64,000 bases of DNA from Bacteroidales bacterium (GTDB taxonomy: Bacteria; Bacteroidota; Bacteroidia; Bacteroidales; UBA932), in assembly GCA_016281435.1 (NCBI GenBank), contig JAEEIQ010000087.1, positions 1 through 64,000 on the forward strand. Direction: 5' to 3'. This document shows positions 16,360 to 25,645 of the stretch, piece after piece; position 1 is the first letter of the stretch, and each line of letters begins with the position of its first letter. The position numbers were made by a program, and so were the translations under genes. The notes beneath the pieces were generated by a model. That model had not been told where the DNA came from and searched no databases. It was given only the letters and a program-made list of their open reading frames with translations.

Positions 16360-18246
16360 ATGAAAAAGTATTCAGCCATTTTCGCTGCCGTCCTTGTTAT
16401 GGCAGCCTGCGAGAAGGTATCCGAACCTTCAGTGACCACTACCGAGGGAGCCGAAACCCGTTTCGTCTGCTCCGCCGACACCCGTATTTCCGTAGGGGAC
16501 AAGGTCGGTTCCACCTGGAATGCCCTCTGGAGCGCCGGAGATGAACTCACCATCGTAAAGGTCGCCGACAACAGCACCCTCGGGACCGCCACCCTCGTCA
16601 GCGGCGAGGGACAGCACAGCGGCATCTTCGCCACCACGGCCGCCATCACCGACGGCACGTCCGTCAGGCTTGTCTATGGCGCGGCTTCGATCAAATCGGC
16701 CCAGGTCCAGGCGGCTCCCGGGGCCAAGGACCTTTCCGACGTCACTTATGCCGAATCCGCGGCTTTCCCCTTCACGGCCGGCTCGACGATGAACTTCACC
16801 CTCAGCCACAGCCCGGCTATCGTGCACGTGACCGTGTCCTCGACCGATTTTGCCGACCTGCAGCTGACTGACGTCTCGCTCTTCAGCCCGACCGCCGCGC
16901 TTGCGGACGACGTGACCGACAGGGTCGGCGTTTCGTTCACCGCTCCCGAGGCCCTTTCCGGATCCCAGGAGGCATGGTTCACCGCCAAGCCCGTCGATTC
17001 CGCTTCGGATTTCTATGCCGTAGCCACTTTGAAGGGCACTTACAACGGCGTCCCCGATGCTACGGTCCAGATTCCCGTGAAGTTCGAGGGCAAGACCCTC
17101 ACCGCCGGCAAGGTCCACGGCATTACCATCGCCGCGAATCTCTCCGAGAACGATGTCGACTGGTATAACCCCGTCTGCACGAGGTACATCCCTGCTGAAG
17201 GCTGGTGCTACGGCAATACCAACTGCATCATGATCAATCCCGCTGCCAGCACGACAATCAGTTTCGACTTCCGTGCGCAAGGTGATTTCTTCAATGTGAT
17301 GCGTTATGCCAAGAAACCTGCAAAAGTCAAGTGCTTCATTGCAGACGTCGTGAATACCGGCACCTGGACTACATGGTCCGTCAACGGAACGCAGTCTTCC
17401 AGCAAGGGCATCATTGCCCTTCCTGCTGATATTTCTGCTGTGCAGATTGGCCGCTCCAGTGCTGCCATAGCCAGCTCGAAAACGTCTGTCGCCGGTTTCT
17501 TCGATATTCTGGATTCCTCCGAGAATGTAATATGGAAGTTCAGCATCTGGGGTACGGAACCGCAGGAGATTACTCTTGAGAATGGTGTCATCATGGACAG
17601 GAATCTCGGCGGTTATGATCCTGCTACGGGGACCCAGAACCAGCAAGGCGGTCTCTATTTCCAATGGGGCCGGCCGTTCTGTTTCGGTTATGGTTCTTCT
17701 ATCCGGCCTACTACGACGGCTGCTGTCCATACTCTCGCCGAGTCTGCAGCCCAGGCAGAGAATATTGTCCTGAGGGATGATGCTTCTGATTCTGATTTCG
17801 ATTTCCACTGGCTGAGGACCACTGAGGTCCATGTCGATCTTTGGGGTAATACGGAATCGTACAGTGCGTCACTCGGCGGAAAGAAATCGATCTTCGACCC
17901 TTGCCCGAAAGGATGGAAGGTCATTTCTCCTGCCTTGTTGACTGAGATCAAGGACAAAGCGTCCAAGGCGACCAGCCCTATCAAGATGCTCACCTTTACC
18001 GAAGGGGGTAAGACCGTCGTGATTCCTTTTGCAGGTCAGCAAAAAGGAAACGCTTCAGGGTTTGCATACTCTTCCGGAAAGAACTGGTCTGACAGGCTGT
18101 CTTATTTCTCGGACAGTGCCTACAAGCGCAGAGGTTATTGGCTGTACGTGGAAAGCATAGCCAATGACACTGATGTCCTGATCAACAACAACAGGAGCAG
18201 CCATGTTGCTGCCATGCGTTGCATGAAGGATACGGCGAACCGTTAG
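16360..18246 (+). CDS. Second fimbrillin-like lipoprotein with FISUMP-type C-terminus
   Basis: This 628-residue lipoprotein (lipobox Cys17, VLVMAAC) has an N-terminal fimbrillin-like half: ADTRISVGDKVGSTWNALWS near residue 44, and an FTLSHSPAIVHVTVS strand. Its C-terminal half has FISUMP marks (VIMDRNLGGYDP, GLYFQWGRPFCFGYG, IFDPCPKGWKVISP, AAMRCMKD). I chose ATG 16360 over 16234 because the leader begins there and a GGAGG/GGAAAGG tract lies just upstream. Base usage changes within the gene: up to about 17270 synonymous sites are strongly C/G-rich, afterwards much more T/A. It parallels the 13897 product and probably works in the same surface complex. Confidence 0.83.
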   Translation: MKKYSAIFAAVLVMAACEKVSEPSVTTTEGAETRFVCSADTRISVGDKVGSTWNALWSAGDELTIVKVADNSTLGTATLVSGEGQHSGIFATTAAITDGTSVRLVYGAASIKSAQVQAAPGAKDLSDVTYAESAAFPFTAGSTMNFTLSHSPAIVHVTVSSTDFADLQLTDVSLFSPTAALADDVTDRVGVSFTAPEALSGSQEAWFTAKPVDSASDFYAVATLKGTYNGVPDATVQIPVKFEGKTLTAGKVHGITIAANLSENDVDWYNPVCTRYIPAEGWCYGNTNCIMINPAASTTISFDFRAQGDFFNVMRYAKKPAKVKCFIADVVNTGTWTTWSVNGTQSSSKGIIALPADISAVQIGRSSAAIASSKTSVAGFFDILDSSENVIWKFSIWGTEPQEITLENGVIMDRNLGGYDPATGTQNQQGGLYFQWGRPFCFGYGSSIRPTTTAAVHTLAESAAQAENIVLRDDASDSDFDFHWLRTTEVHVDLWGNTESYSASLGGKKSIFDPCPKGWKVISPALLTEIKDKASKATSPIKMLTFTEGGKTVVIPFAGQQKGNASGFAYSSGKNWSDRLSYFSDSAYKRRGYWLYVESIANDTDVLINNNRSSHVAAMRCMKDTANR

Positions 18247-18252
18247 TATTAC

Positions 18253-18260
18253 TATCTTTG
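18253..18260 (+). promoter_or_regulatory. -7 box directly before the lyase gene
   Basis: TATCTTTG lies four bases before the ATG at 18265. No TTG is present at the right distance upstream. If active, it would give the lyase gene a separate, nearly leaderless transcript inside the operon. Confidence 0.4.
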
Positions 18261-18264
18261 CGGA

Positions 18265-20376
18265 ATGGAAAAGCTTTCCCGTCGCATTGCAAGAGCGCTG
18301 CTGACGCTGCTCCTCCTCGGGGGAGCGGCGTCGCTGCCGCTCCTTGTGCTGCACTCCTGCAAGCCCGAGCCTTCAGGGACTGAGACTCCCGGCACGGATT
18401 CCGGAGATGACCCCGGCACCGATCCGGGCACGGACCCCGGAGATGACCCAGGGACCAATCCCGGCACTGACCCCCACCCGGGCTTTGTCGAGGAAGCGGA
18501 CGACCCGGCCGCCGACCCGTCCAGGACCTTCGATTATTCGATCCTGGCGAAGGCCGGACACCCCCGTCTGCTGATGGGGGAGGAGGACTTCGCCACCCTG
18601 AAAAAGAAGGTCACCAGTGAACGCTTTTCCAATCCTACCCTTTATAAGATCCATTCCCTTATCGTTGCCCATGCCGGCGACATCGTCTCCGCGGACGAGG
18701 AGCTGACCGACCCGGCTTCGCACGAGAAGGTGGTGGAACATCTCCTGTACCTTGCGTACGCGTGGCGCCTTACGGCCAAGCCGACTTTCCTTGCGAAGCT
18801 CAGGACCGATCTGCGCAAGGTCTCCTCGTGGGGCAACTGGAACTCTTCCAGCGCCCTCAGTTTCGGGGAAATCAGCCAGGCCGTGGCCATAGCCTACGAC
18901 TGGGCCTACTACGACCTTTCCCTCGAAGAGAGGGTCAACGCGCACAAGGCCATGGTCCGCAACGGCATACGTCCCTCCACGGACAACGGTTACCGCCAGT
19001 GCATAGGCAACTGGAATCAGGTGGCCAACTCCGGCGTGATGAGCGCATCACTTGCCATCTACGAGAAGGACAAGGCCCTGGCGGTAAACAACATAGAGGC
19101 CGGCCTTGAGGATAACAAGCACGCCATGGGCATAGTCTATGCCGGCGGGGGCGGCTACCCGGAGGGCAGCAATTACTGGGAGTACGGCACCGGCAACGAA
19201 GTCATACTCCTGCAATCCCTCGAGCGCATTTTCGGCAGTACGGGCGGTCTCAGGGAGGTCTCCGGCTTCATGGACAGCGGCGGATTCGCCGTTTTCACCC
19301 ATGGTACCCGCGACACGTCATTCTCGTTCAATGACGGCGGAAACACCTACGACAACCCTCTTCTCGCCTCGTGGTGGTTTGCGGCCCGCAAGGACGACCC
19401 TTCCCTGGCATACGGGGAAAAGCATCTGCTGGACAACGGGAAGTACGCTTCGTCGCTGCCCAGGCGTCTTCCGCTGGTTCCTTGCTACATTTACGATTAT
19501 GGCATGGACTCCAAGGGGATTACGCCTCCCGCCGCGACGATGTGGCACTGCGGAGGGCAGATCCCTGTCGGAATGATACGGCATGGCTGGAACTATGACG
19601 CCTCAGACGTGTACCTTTGCGTCAAGGGAGGCCACGCCGATACCTGGGCTTCGATGAACACTTCCCACGGCCACATGGACGCAGGATCCTTCGTCTTCGA
19701 GGCCGAAGGACAGAGGTGGTCCGACGATATCATGCGCCCGTCCTACAGCGCCTGGTTCGCGGCCCTGCAGGCGGCCGGCAGCCGCAGCGGCGACACTTCG
19801 CAGAAGGGCCTGCGCTGGGATACTTTCCGCGTGAACAATCTCTGCCACAGCACCATCTCCGCATATGCCAACGACGGCTCCGTCGCGAACAAGCTGCATC
19901 CCAGCGACCAATGGGTCTCCGGACAGGCGAACATAGTCGCGACAGAGGACACTCCTTCCCGGCAGAGTTTCACGCTCGATCTCAGCGCCCCTATGAAGGG
20001 ACAGGTCAAGAGCGCCCGGCGTACGATAGCCCTGGTCGGCGGCAAGGACCTCGAAATTACGGACGAGATAGAGGCCCTTCCTGGGCTGGATTGTCCCCTC
20101 GAGTGGAGGATGCTGTCGGTTTCCAACTGCAGCGTCTCCTCCGGCAAGGTTGTCTTCAAGGCTCTTGCGGATGCATCGATAACGCGTGAACTCACGGTGA
20201 GCAGCTCCCTTTCCGACGTCAAGCCAGTCTATAAGTCCTGGAGCACCGTCCGGCCGTCCTCATGGACTTCCCGGAGCTGGGATCCTTCAATCTCCAACCG
20301 CGTCATCGCGGGCTGGTCCGTCACCCTCCCCGCGGGGAAGAAGGCCACCTTCACAACAACCCTCAAAAAGCCCTGA
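18265..20376 (+). CDS. Heparinase II/III-family polysaccharide lyase, lipoprotein
   Basis: This 703-residue enzyme is probably on the cell surface. A lipobox ends at Cys32 (LLVLHSC), followed by an Asp/Gly/Pro/Thr linker (residues 36-72, repeats of DPGTDPG). An alpha/alpha-toroid domain covers about 90-440, with YDWAYYDLS, IGNWNQVANSG and the NYWEYGTGNE segment that holds the presumed catalytic Tyr. The C-terminal heparinase II/III-like beta-sandwich carries HGHMDAGSF at 468-476. The family cleaves uronic-acid polysaccharides by beta-elimination, including heparin, heparan sulfate and alginate. It is the only carbohydrate-active enzyme in the locus. The exact PL family and substrate are not resolvable by eye. 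Confidence 0.85.
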   Translation: MEKLSRRIARALLTLLLLGGAASLPLLVLHSCKPEPSGTETPGTDSGDDPGTDPGTDPGDDPGTNPGTDPHPGFVEEADDPAADPSRTFDYSILAKAGHPRLLMGEEDFATLKKKVTSERFSNPTLYKIHSLIVAHAGDIVSADEELTDPASHEKVVEHLLYLAYAWRLTAKPTFLAKLRTDLRKVSSWGNWNSSSALSFGEISQAVAIAYDWAYYDLSLEERVNAHKAMVRNGIRPSTDNGYRQCIGNWNQVANSGVMSASLAIYEKDKALAVNNIEAGLEDNKHAMGIVYAGGGGYPEGSNYWEYGTGNEVILLQSLERIFGSTGGLREVSGFMDSGGFAVFTHGTRDTSFSFNDGGNTYDNPLLASWWFAARKDDPSLAYGEKHLLDNGKYASSLPRRLPLVPCYIYDYGMDSKGITPPAATMWHCGGQIPVGMIRHGWNYDASDVYLCVKGGHADTWASMNTSHGHMDAGSFVFEAEGQRWSDDIMRPSYSAWFAALQAAGSRSGDTSQKGLRWDTFRVNNLCHSTISAYANDGSVANKLHPSDQWVSGQANIVATEDTPSRQSFTLDLSAPMKGQVKSARRTIALVGGKDLEITDEIEALPGLDCPLEWRMLSVSNCSVSSGKVVFKALADASITRELTVSSSLSDVKPVYKSWSTVRPSSWTSRSWDPSISNRVIAGWSVTLPAGKKATFTTTLKKP

Positions 20377-20389
20377 CGGGCTTTTTTTT
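20366..20389 (+). terminator. Rho-independent terminator of the SusC/SusD locus
   Basis: AAAAGCCC (20366-20373), loop TGAC and GGGCTTTT (20378-20385) are followed by TTTT. The lyase stop codon TGA (20374-20376) is the loop itself. It lies between convergent genes, and the A-tract on the 5' side may also let it work on the minus strand. Confidence 0.85.
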
Positions 20390-23300
20390 ATTTGGATTTC
20401 TTTTCGGGATAATCTTTCGGAAGGATGCCGAACTGCGCCTTGAAGCACTTCGTGAAGTAGGAGAGGTTGTTGATGCCGACCATGTAGCAGACTTCTCCGA
20501 CGCGGTATCGTCCCTCGCGGAGCAGCGAAGCCGCCTCCTTGAGCCGTATCAGGCGTATGTAGTCTACGGGGGAAGCCCCTGTCAGACCCTTTAGCCGGCG
20601 TTGCAGGTTGGACTGGCTTATCGCAAGTTCCGATGCCAGGTTCTCCACTCCGAAACCGTCCGTCGTCATACGCTCCTTGATCAGGGCGTCCACCTTTTCC
20701 AGCCACTCCGTATCCGCATTGGAGAATCCGGCGCTCTTGTGCCTGGATTCCGGGTTGGACAGGAGATCCTGCTGGGTGCGCTGACGTTTCTCGATGAGAT
20801 TCGCGACGGTGGCCTTGAGGAAGTCCAAGGAGAAGGGTTTCTCGACGAAGGCGTCGGCACCTCTTTCCATTCCGAGGATCTTGTCGTCCAGGGAATCGCG
20901 CGCGGAGAGCAGCACGAAGGGGATGTAGTCGGTCATTTCGTCCTCGCGGATCGAGCGGAGCAGCTCGAAGCCGTCCATCCGGGGCATCATGATGTCGCTG
21001 ATCACAAGGTCGAAGGGATCCTTTTTCAGCAGTTCGAGAGCCTCCAGGCCGTCTGTCGCCGTGGCGACATTGTACTGCTCTTCGAAATTCCTCTTGAGGA
21101 AGTCCAGCATGTCGGGATTGTCCTCGACGATAAGGATGGATGAGCGGCCCTGCAGGAACGGCCTGACGGGGGATGTCCCTATCTTTTCGCTGCCCTCGAT
21201 GTACGGCAGGGTCACCGTGACCTGTGCTCCGCCGAGAGGTGAGACCCCCGCCTCGATGGTCCCGGAATGCTTCTCCACGAGCAGACGCACGAGGCTCAGG
21301 CCTATCCCTACGCCTCCGCTGGAGTTCTTGTCCACCCTGAAGAACGGCTCGAACACCTTGGCCCTGAACTCCTTCGGTATGCCTGGGCCGTCGTCGCCGA
21401 CGGTGATGACCACGTTGTCGGCGTCCCGCGAGAGGGTCAGCTGAACTTTTGACGATGCGTACTTCACCGCATTCGAGAGAAGGTTGCTGACGACCTTTGT
21501 TATGGCCTCCTCGTCCACGGAACAGACCACGGCCTCGTCCGGCAGTTCGAGACCGACGGACGGGCCTCCGCCGACAGGGACGAAGCGCTCGGCTATGTCC
21601 ATCAGCAGGAGGTTGAGGTTGGACGGGCTGAAACTGAGCTTGTAGCCTTCCTGGTCTATCTTGCGGAAGTCCAGCAGCTGCCGTATGAGCTCCAGCAGGC
21701 GGCTGGAATTCTTCGACATGGTCTCAAGGTCGGGCCGTATCGACGGATCCCATTTGCCCTCGGAAATGACCTTCTCGAGCGGGGCCTGGATGAGGGACAC
21801 GGGCGTCTTGATCTCGTGGGCTATCTGGGTGAAGAAACGTATCCTTTCGCTTGCCGCCTCGCGGTCCCGTTTCATGTTCTCTTCTTCGCGGAGCATGCGT
21901 GCCTTCTCCTCCTTGCGCCGTTTCCATGCGCGGTAGAGAAGGATCCCGCCGCCCGTGAGCAGCAGGGCGTAGATCAGTATGGCTGCCCTGCTGGCGAGGG
22001 GATGGGGCCTGACGGTGATGGGCACGGATGCGACGTCGGTGCTCCACACCCCGTCGTTGTTGCAGGCCTTCAGTTCGAAGTTGTACCTGCCGGCGGGAAG
22101 ATGCAGCAGGGTGACTTCGGGTACCGCCGTTTCCACCCACTTGTCCTGCCATCCTTTCATCCTCCATGAGAAGCGGTTGCTGCTCGGCGCGACATAGCTG
22201 TAACAGTCGAATTCTATCCTTATGGCATCGCGCTGCACGTCCATGGACCTGATTGCGGCTACGGGAGGAACTGTATTTGACTCGATCTGGAATGGGAAGA
22301 AGGCGTTCAGGCCGTTCACGCCGCCGAACCAGAATTTGCCGTCGGAAGTCCGGAGGCTGGACCGGAAGTTGAACTGATTGCTCTGCAGGCCGTCCTCGCC
22401 GGTCAGGATGACGCTTGAGCGCCGGGCGTAATCGTACTTGACGATGCCGCGGTGCGAGGATATCCATAGTATTCCGTCGCGGTCCTCCAGGATGCGGTAG
22501 TAGATGGCCCTAGGCAGGTTCATCTCGGGGCCAATGTGCTCGAGGCTGCCGCCGCGGAGCCGGAACAGGCCCTTGTCCTCCGTGGTGAACCACGGGTCGC
22601 CATGGCGGTCGACAAAGACGCTCGAGAAGTAGGCGTACGGAGCGTCCAGGCTCTCCCAGTCGCCGCCCGGCTTCTTGAACCGGATGCCGTAGTGCTTGCA
22701 GGCCGCCCACAGGGTGCCGTCTGCGCTTTCGGCCAGGTCTATAGTGAAGGCCTCGCCGGCTTTTTCCTCCTTGCGGATGCGCTCCCCGTCCCAGCTTGCG
22801 ATGCCCCTGAACGTGCCTATGTACAGCCGTCCGTCGGAAGCCTTGAGAAGGGAATAGACGTTGTCATGCGGAAGGCCGTCAGAAGTGTCGAAACGGCGTA
22901 CGGACCCTGTCCTTAAATCCATGCAGTCCAAGCCCTTGCTGAAAGTACCGATCCAAAGGCGGCTGCCGTCGAGGCAGAGGGCATGGAGGTTGTCGTGGGA
23001 CTTGGAGGTATAGTCGGCAAAACGGCCGGAAGACCGGTCGAAATAGTTCAGTCCGGCGTTCTCCGTGGCAATCCAGAGGTTTCCGCGGGAGTCTTCGACG
23101 AGTTCGCTGACCGCGTTGCCTCGCAGGGTCCCCGCCCTGCCGTCGTCGCGGTACCATTCTATATGCTTCTGCTTCGGGGACAGGTACTGGATGCCGCAGA
23201 AGTATGTACCTATCCACAGGCCGTTCTCACGGTCCCTGAAGATGCGGTAGATGCTCTCGGTGCCTATGGAGGATGTATCTTGCGTGAGGATGCGCCGTGC

Positions 23301-24095
23301 CGCGTCATAGTGGAACAGGCCGTTGTCCGCGCCGATCAGGAAGTGTCCCGGCGATTCCGTGAATATGCAGTGGATGCGGTTGACCCCGAGCCCGGGGTGA
23401 GGGATGAAGGATATGGCGCCGGAGCGGAGGTTGAAACTGGCGATCTGGCCGGCGTAGGAACCGCACATGACCGTCTCCTCGTCGGCAAGGTACAAGCATG
23501 TGACCTCCGCGTCCATGGTCAGCACTTCTTCGAACGAGCCGCTGAAGCTGTCGAAGCGCAGGACCTTGTTCCCCCTGCCGAGGATGAGCCTGCCGTTTCC
23601 GGCCGAAAGGACATTGCCGACAGTCTCTCCGGGAAGATGGACTTTTACCAGGGTGGTGTCGTCATACTCCAGCAGGCCCTCCCATGAGGTGATCATGAGA
23701 TGCCCGTTCTCGGGATTGTATGTGGCTTCGTGCACGCCCGAGTGCCTGTCTTTGGGACCGATGGTGCTGAACTGGCCGCTGGAAGGGTCGAAGAGCCGCA
23801 GGCTTTCAGTGGTGCTGACCCATATGCGCTTACCGTCGGAGTGCTGCAGCAGGGACCATGCGAAGATCGATTCCTTCGAGGTCGAAAAAGAGCCGTAAGC
23901 CTGGAAATCCCTGCCGTTGAATTTGTTGAGACCGTCGCGCGTAGCGAACCACATGCACCCGTCGCGATCCTGCATTATGTCCAGTATGCTGTTCTCCGAA
24001 AGGCCGCTGCGCACGTCATAGCGGCGGTACTCGGTCTGGGCCGGGAGAATGGTCCAGGCAAGCAGGAAGGCCAGGAGGGCGAGTGTCCTTTTCAT
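20388..24095 (-). CDS. Hybrid two-component system regulator (HTCS)
   Basis: This 1235-residue single-chain sensor-regulator controls polysaccharide loci in Bacteroidota. The order is signal peptide (1-20, ILPAQ), periplasmic two-blade-set beta-propeller of Reg_prop repeats (25-605; GNLWIATENAGLNYF, GLWIGTYFCGI), Y_Y_Y domain (615-697), membrane helix (703-720), HisKA with H760 (FFTQIAHEIKTP), and HATPase (NLLSNAVKYA, GDDGPGIP, GIGLSLV). A receiver follows with D1034 (ISDIMMP), then an AraC-type DNA-binding domain (1125-1230). I chose ATG 24095, which begins the leader and overlaps the thioesterase stop as ATGA. It faces the SusC/SusD operon and is its likely activator. Confidence 0.95.
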   Translation of the reverse strand: MKRTLALLAFLLAWTILPAQTEYRRYDVRSGLSENSILDIMQDRDGCMWFATRDGLNKFNGRDFQAYGSFSTSKESIFAWSLLQHSDGKRIWVSTTESLRLFDPSSGQFSTIGPKDRHSGVHEATYNPENGHLMITSWEGLLEYDDTTLVKVHLPGETVGNVLSAGNGRLILGRGNKVLRFDSFSGSFEEVLTMDAEVTCLYLADEETVMCGSYAGQIASFNLRSGAISFIPHPGLGVNRIHCIFTESPGHFLIGADNGLFHYDAARRILTQDTSSIGTESIYRIFRDRENGLWIGTYFCGIQYLSPKQKHIEWYRDDGRAGTLRGNAVSELVEDSRGNLWIATENAGLNYFDRSSGRFADYTSKSHDNLHALCLDGSRLWIGTFSKGLDCMDLRTGSVRRFDTSDGLPHDNVYSLLKASDGRLYIGTFRGIASWDGERIRKEEKAGEAFTIDLAESADGTLWAACKHYGIRFKKPGGDWESLDAPYAYFSSVFVDRHGDPWFTTEDKGLFRLRGGSLEHIGPEMNLPRAIYYRILEDRDGILWISSHRGIVKYDYARRSSVILTGEDGLQSNQFNFRSSLRTSDGKFWFGGVNGLNAFFPFQIESNTVPPVAAIRSMDVQRDAIRIEFDCYSYVAPSSNRFSWRMKGWQDKWVETAVPEVTLLHLPAGRYNFELKACNNDGVWSTDVASVPITVRPHPLASRAAILIYALLLTGGGILLYRAWKRRKEEKARMLREEENMKRDREAASERIRFFTQIAHEIKTPVSLIQAPLEKVISEGKWDPSIRPDLETMSKNSSRLLELIRQLLDFRKIDQEGYKLSFSPSNLNLLLMDIAERFVPVGGGPSVGLELPDEAVVCSVDEEAITKVVSNLLSNAVKYASSKVQLTLSRDADNVVITVGDDGPGIPKEFRAKVFEPFFRVDKNSSGGVGIGLSLVRLLVEKHSGTIEAGVSPLGGAQVTVTLPYIEGSEKIGTSPVRPFLQGRSSILIVEDNPDMLDFLKRNFEEQYNVATATDGLEALELLKKDPFDLVISDIMMPRMDGFELLRSIREDEMTDYIPFVLLSARDSLDDKILGMERGADAFVEKPFSLDFLKATVANLIEKRQRTQQDLLSNPESRHKSAGFSNADTEWLEKVDALIKERMTTDGFGVENLASELAISQSNLQRRLKGLTGASPVDYIRLIRLKEAASLLREGRYRVGEVCYMVGINNLSYFTKCFKAQFGILPKDYPEKKSK

Positions 24096-24496
24096 TTGAG
24101 GTATTTTTCGAAATGCGGGGCTATCTCGTCCCCGCGCGTAAGGCGGCCGTTTATCACGCATACGGTCGTCACCTGCGCGCTGACGCAGAGGCGTCCGTCG
24201 TCCTTGCGGTAGATGTCCTGGTCGAAGATGAACTTCGGGCCTTCCCTGCGGAGGTTGAGGCACGAGATGAACTCCTCCTGGCCACGCAGCGGGGTCTTGT
24301 ACTTTATGTCTATCTCGGAGACCATCACGTCGATGCCATCGTCGTGCCATTTGCGGAAGGAGAATCCTTCGGAGAGCAGCCATTCGTGGCGGGTGGCCTC
24401 GAGGTAGTGCTGGTAATTCGCATTGTTCACGACCCCCTGGGCGTCACATTCGTAGTCCCGGGTCTTCATTTCGAGTTTGTAGAGGTATTCTTTCAT
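24092..24496 (-). CDS. Acyl-CoA thioesterase, 4-hydroxybenzoyl-CoA thioesterase type
   Basis: This 134-residue single hotdog-fold protein has the family N-terminal segment YECDAQGVVNNANYQHYLEATR, in which the Asp near residue 18 is the usual catalytic residue of the D-x-x-G-V-x-x-x-x-Y pattern. The length is standard. Such enzymes (YbgC-like) hydrolyse short-chain or aromatic acyl-CoA esters in the cytoplasm. Both ends overlap neighbours as ATGA: the metallophosphoesterase stop at its start and the HTCS start at its stop. It is therefore translationally coupled to a sensor gene with no obvious metabolic link. Confidence 0.85.
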   Translation of the reverse strand: MKEYLYKLEMKTRDYECDAQGVVNNANYQHYLEATRHEWLLSEGFSFRKWHDDGIDVMVSEIDIKYKTPLRGQEEFISCLNLRREGPKFIFDQDIYRKDDGRLCVSAQVTTVCVINGRLTRGDEIAPHFEKYLK

Positions 24497-25638
24497 TGCT
24501 GCAGTTCCGGTTTGTCGAGTATGAATGTGCGGCTGTCCGATTTCATGGCCCTGTCAGTGTAAATGACCCGGACCTCGTCGCCGGTCCGGCCTTCGAAGCC
24601 TTCCACCGACCAGATGTGGGGGGAGGACATCCTGCGCATCGGGATGAACTCTTCCTTGTGTTCCTTGCGGTATTCCCGCGTGTGAGAGCGGGTCCAGTTG
24701 ATGACCCCGATGCATTCAGGGGCGTATTCATAGCTGTGGCGGGCCTTATATGTCCTGCCGCCGGCCTTTACGGTGACATCTCCCTCAGGCGAGCCGCCGA
24801 AGACGTTTATTATAAGCCTGTTGCCCTCGAGCCAGACGGAGGCCTCGTCAGTGCGGTCCACGGCCTTGTAGGAGAGGCGGTACCATTTCCCGCTGCCGGG
24901 CTGGAAATCCGCGATGAAATAGCCTCTCGGGGCGCCGCAGTTCATAAGCGCCGACGGGATGCCGCGTTCGTCCTTGAGCCCCCGCCACCAGCTGCCGCAG
25001 GTCGCCCCGGCGTTCAGTTCCTCGATGCCGCGCCATGGGACGCTGCGATAGATCTGGTGCAGGTGGGCGCATGCCAGAAGGACCTTCTCCCGTCCTGCGA
25101 GGATGTTCAGCAGGGAGTCACGGCCTCGGATCTCGGTGAAGGGGATATGGGCGCAGAGGACCAGGGGCATCTTTTCCGGAGTGGCCCGCACCAGTGAGTC
25201 GAGCCAGCGCTTCTGGGCCTCGTTGAAGCCGCCTTCATAGCCGCGCTTGCGGACCCTGCGCACGTCGTCCATGAGGATGAAGCGTATGCCTCCGGCCGTG
25301 ATGGCCGTGTCCTTGACGGGGTCCGGGCCGTCGTGGTTGCCGTTCACGCGTGCCCAGGGGCAGGGAAGGGAATCAAGGGAGGCTTCGCTAGGCGCGATCA
25401 GTTCCGTCTTTTCGTTGACAAGGTCGCCGAGGACTATGACATGGTCGAGGTCCTTTCTTTCGCGCAGTTCGCGGTATATGCTCCTTCGGGCATAGGAGAG
25501 TTCTTTCTCGCTGTCCACCTGCGGATCTCCGACGAGGGCCACGCGAAGGCGGCCCTTAGCCTGCACCTGGAGCGCGCCAGCGAGCAGAAGTCCGGCCGAA
25601 AGGGCGGCAAACACTGTTGTCTGTAAGAGTTTTGACAT
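24493..25638 (-). CDS. Exported calcineurin-like metallophosphoesterase
   Basis: This 381-residue protein has a signal peptide ending LQVQA. The metallophosphoesterase motifs appear in order: GDPQVD (about 36-41), VLGDLVN (about 70), NGNHDGP (about 97), LCAHIPF (about 165) and CAHLHQ (about 191), covering all metal ligands and the catalytic His. The C-terminal part after residue 210 is a beta-rich domain (SVWLEGNRLIINVFGG) seen in Bacteroidota secreted phosphoesterases. It is the first gene of the operon that leads into the thioesterase and HTCS genes. A -7 box lies seven bases upstream. The substrate is unknown. Confidence 0.88.
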   Translation of the reverse strand: MSKLLQTTVFAALSAGLLLAGALQVQAKGRLRVALVGDPQVDSEKELSYARRSIYRELRERKDLDHVIVLGDLVNEKTELIAPSEASLDSLPCPWARVNGNHDGPDPVKDTAITAGGIRFILMDDVRRVRKRGYEGGFNEAQKRWLDSLVRATPEKMPLVLCAHIPFTEIRGRDSLLNILAGREKVLLACAHLHQIYRSVPWRGIEELNAGATCGSWWRGLKDERGIPSALMNCGAPRGYFIADFQPGSGKWYRLSYKAVDRTDEASVWLEGNRLIINVFGGSPEGDVTVKAGGRTYKARHSYEYAPECIGVINWTRSHTREYRKEHKEEFIPMRRMSSPHIWSVEGFEGRTGDEVRVIYTDRAMKSDSRTFILDKPELQQ

Positions 25639-25645
25639 ATTACCT

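Noticed and set aside
18400..18485. Short direct repeats that might look like a small CRISPR or VNTR
   Set aside because: They code for an Asp/Gly/Pro/Thr linker (DPGTDPG units) between lipobox and catalytic domain of the lyase. There are no spacers and no cas genes.
24096..24383. N-terminal extension of the HTCS frame by 96 residues
   Set aside because: The extension overlaps the thioesterase gene in another frame. The signal peptide begins at ATG 24095, with the usual ATGA overlap.
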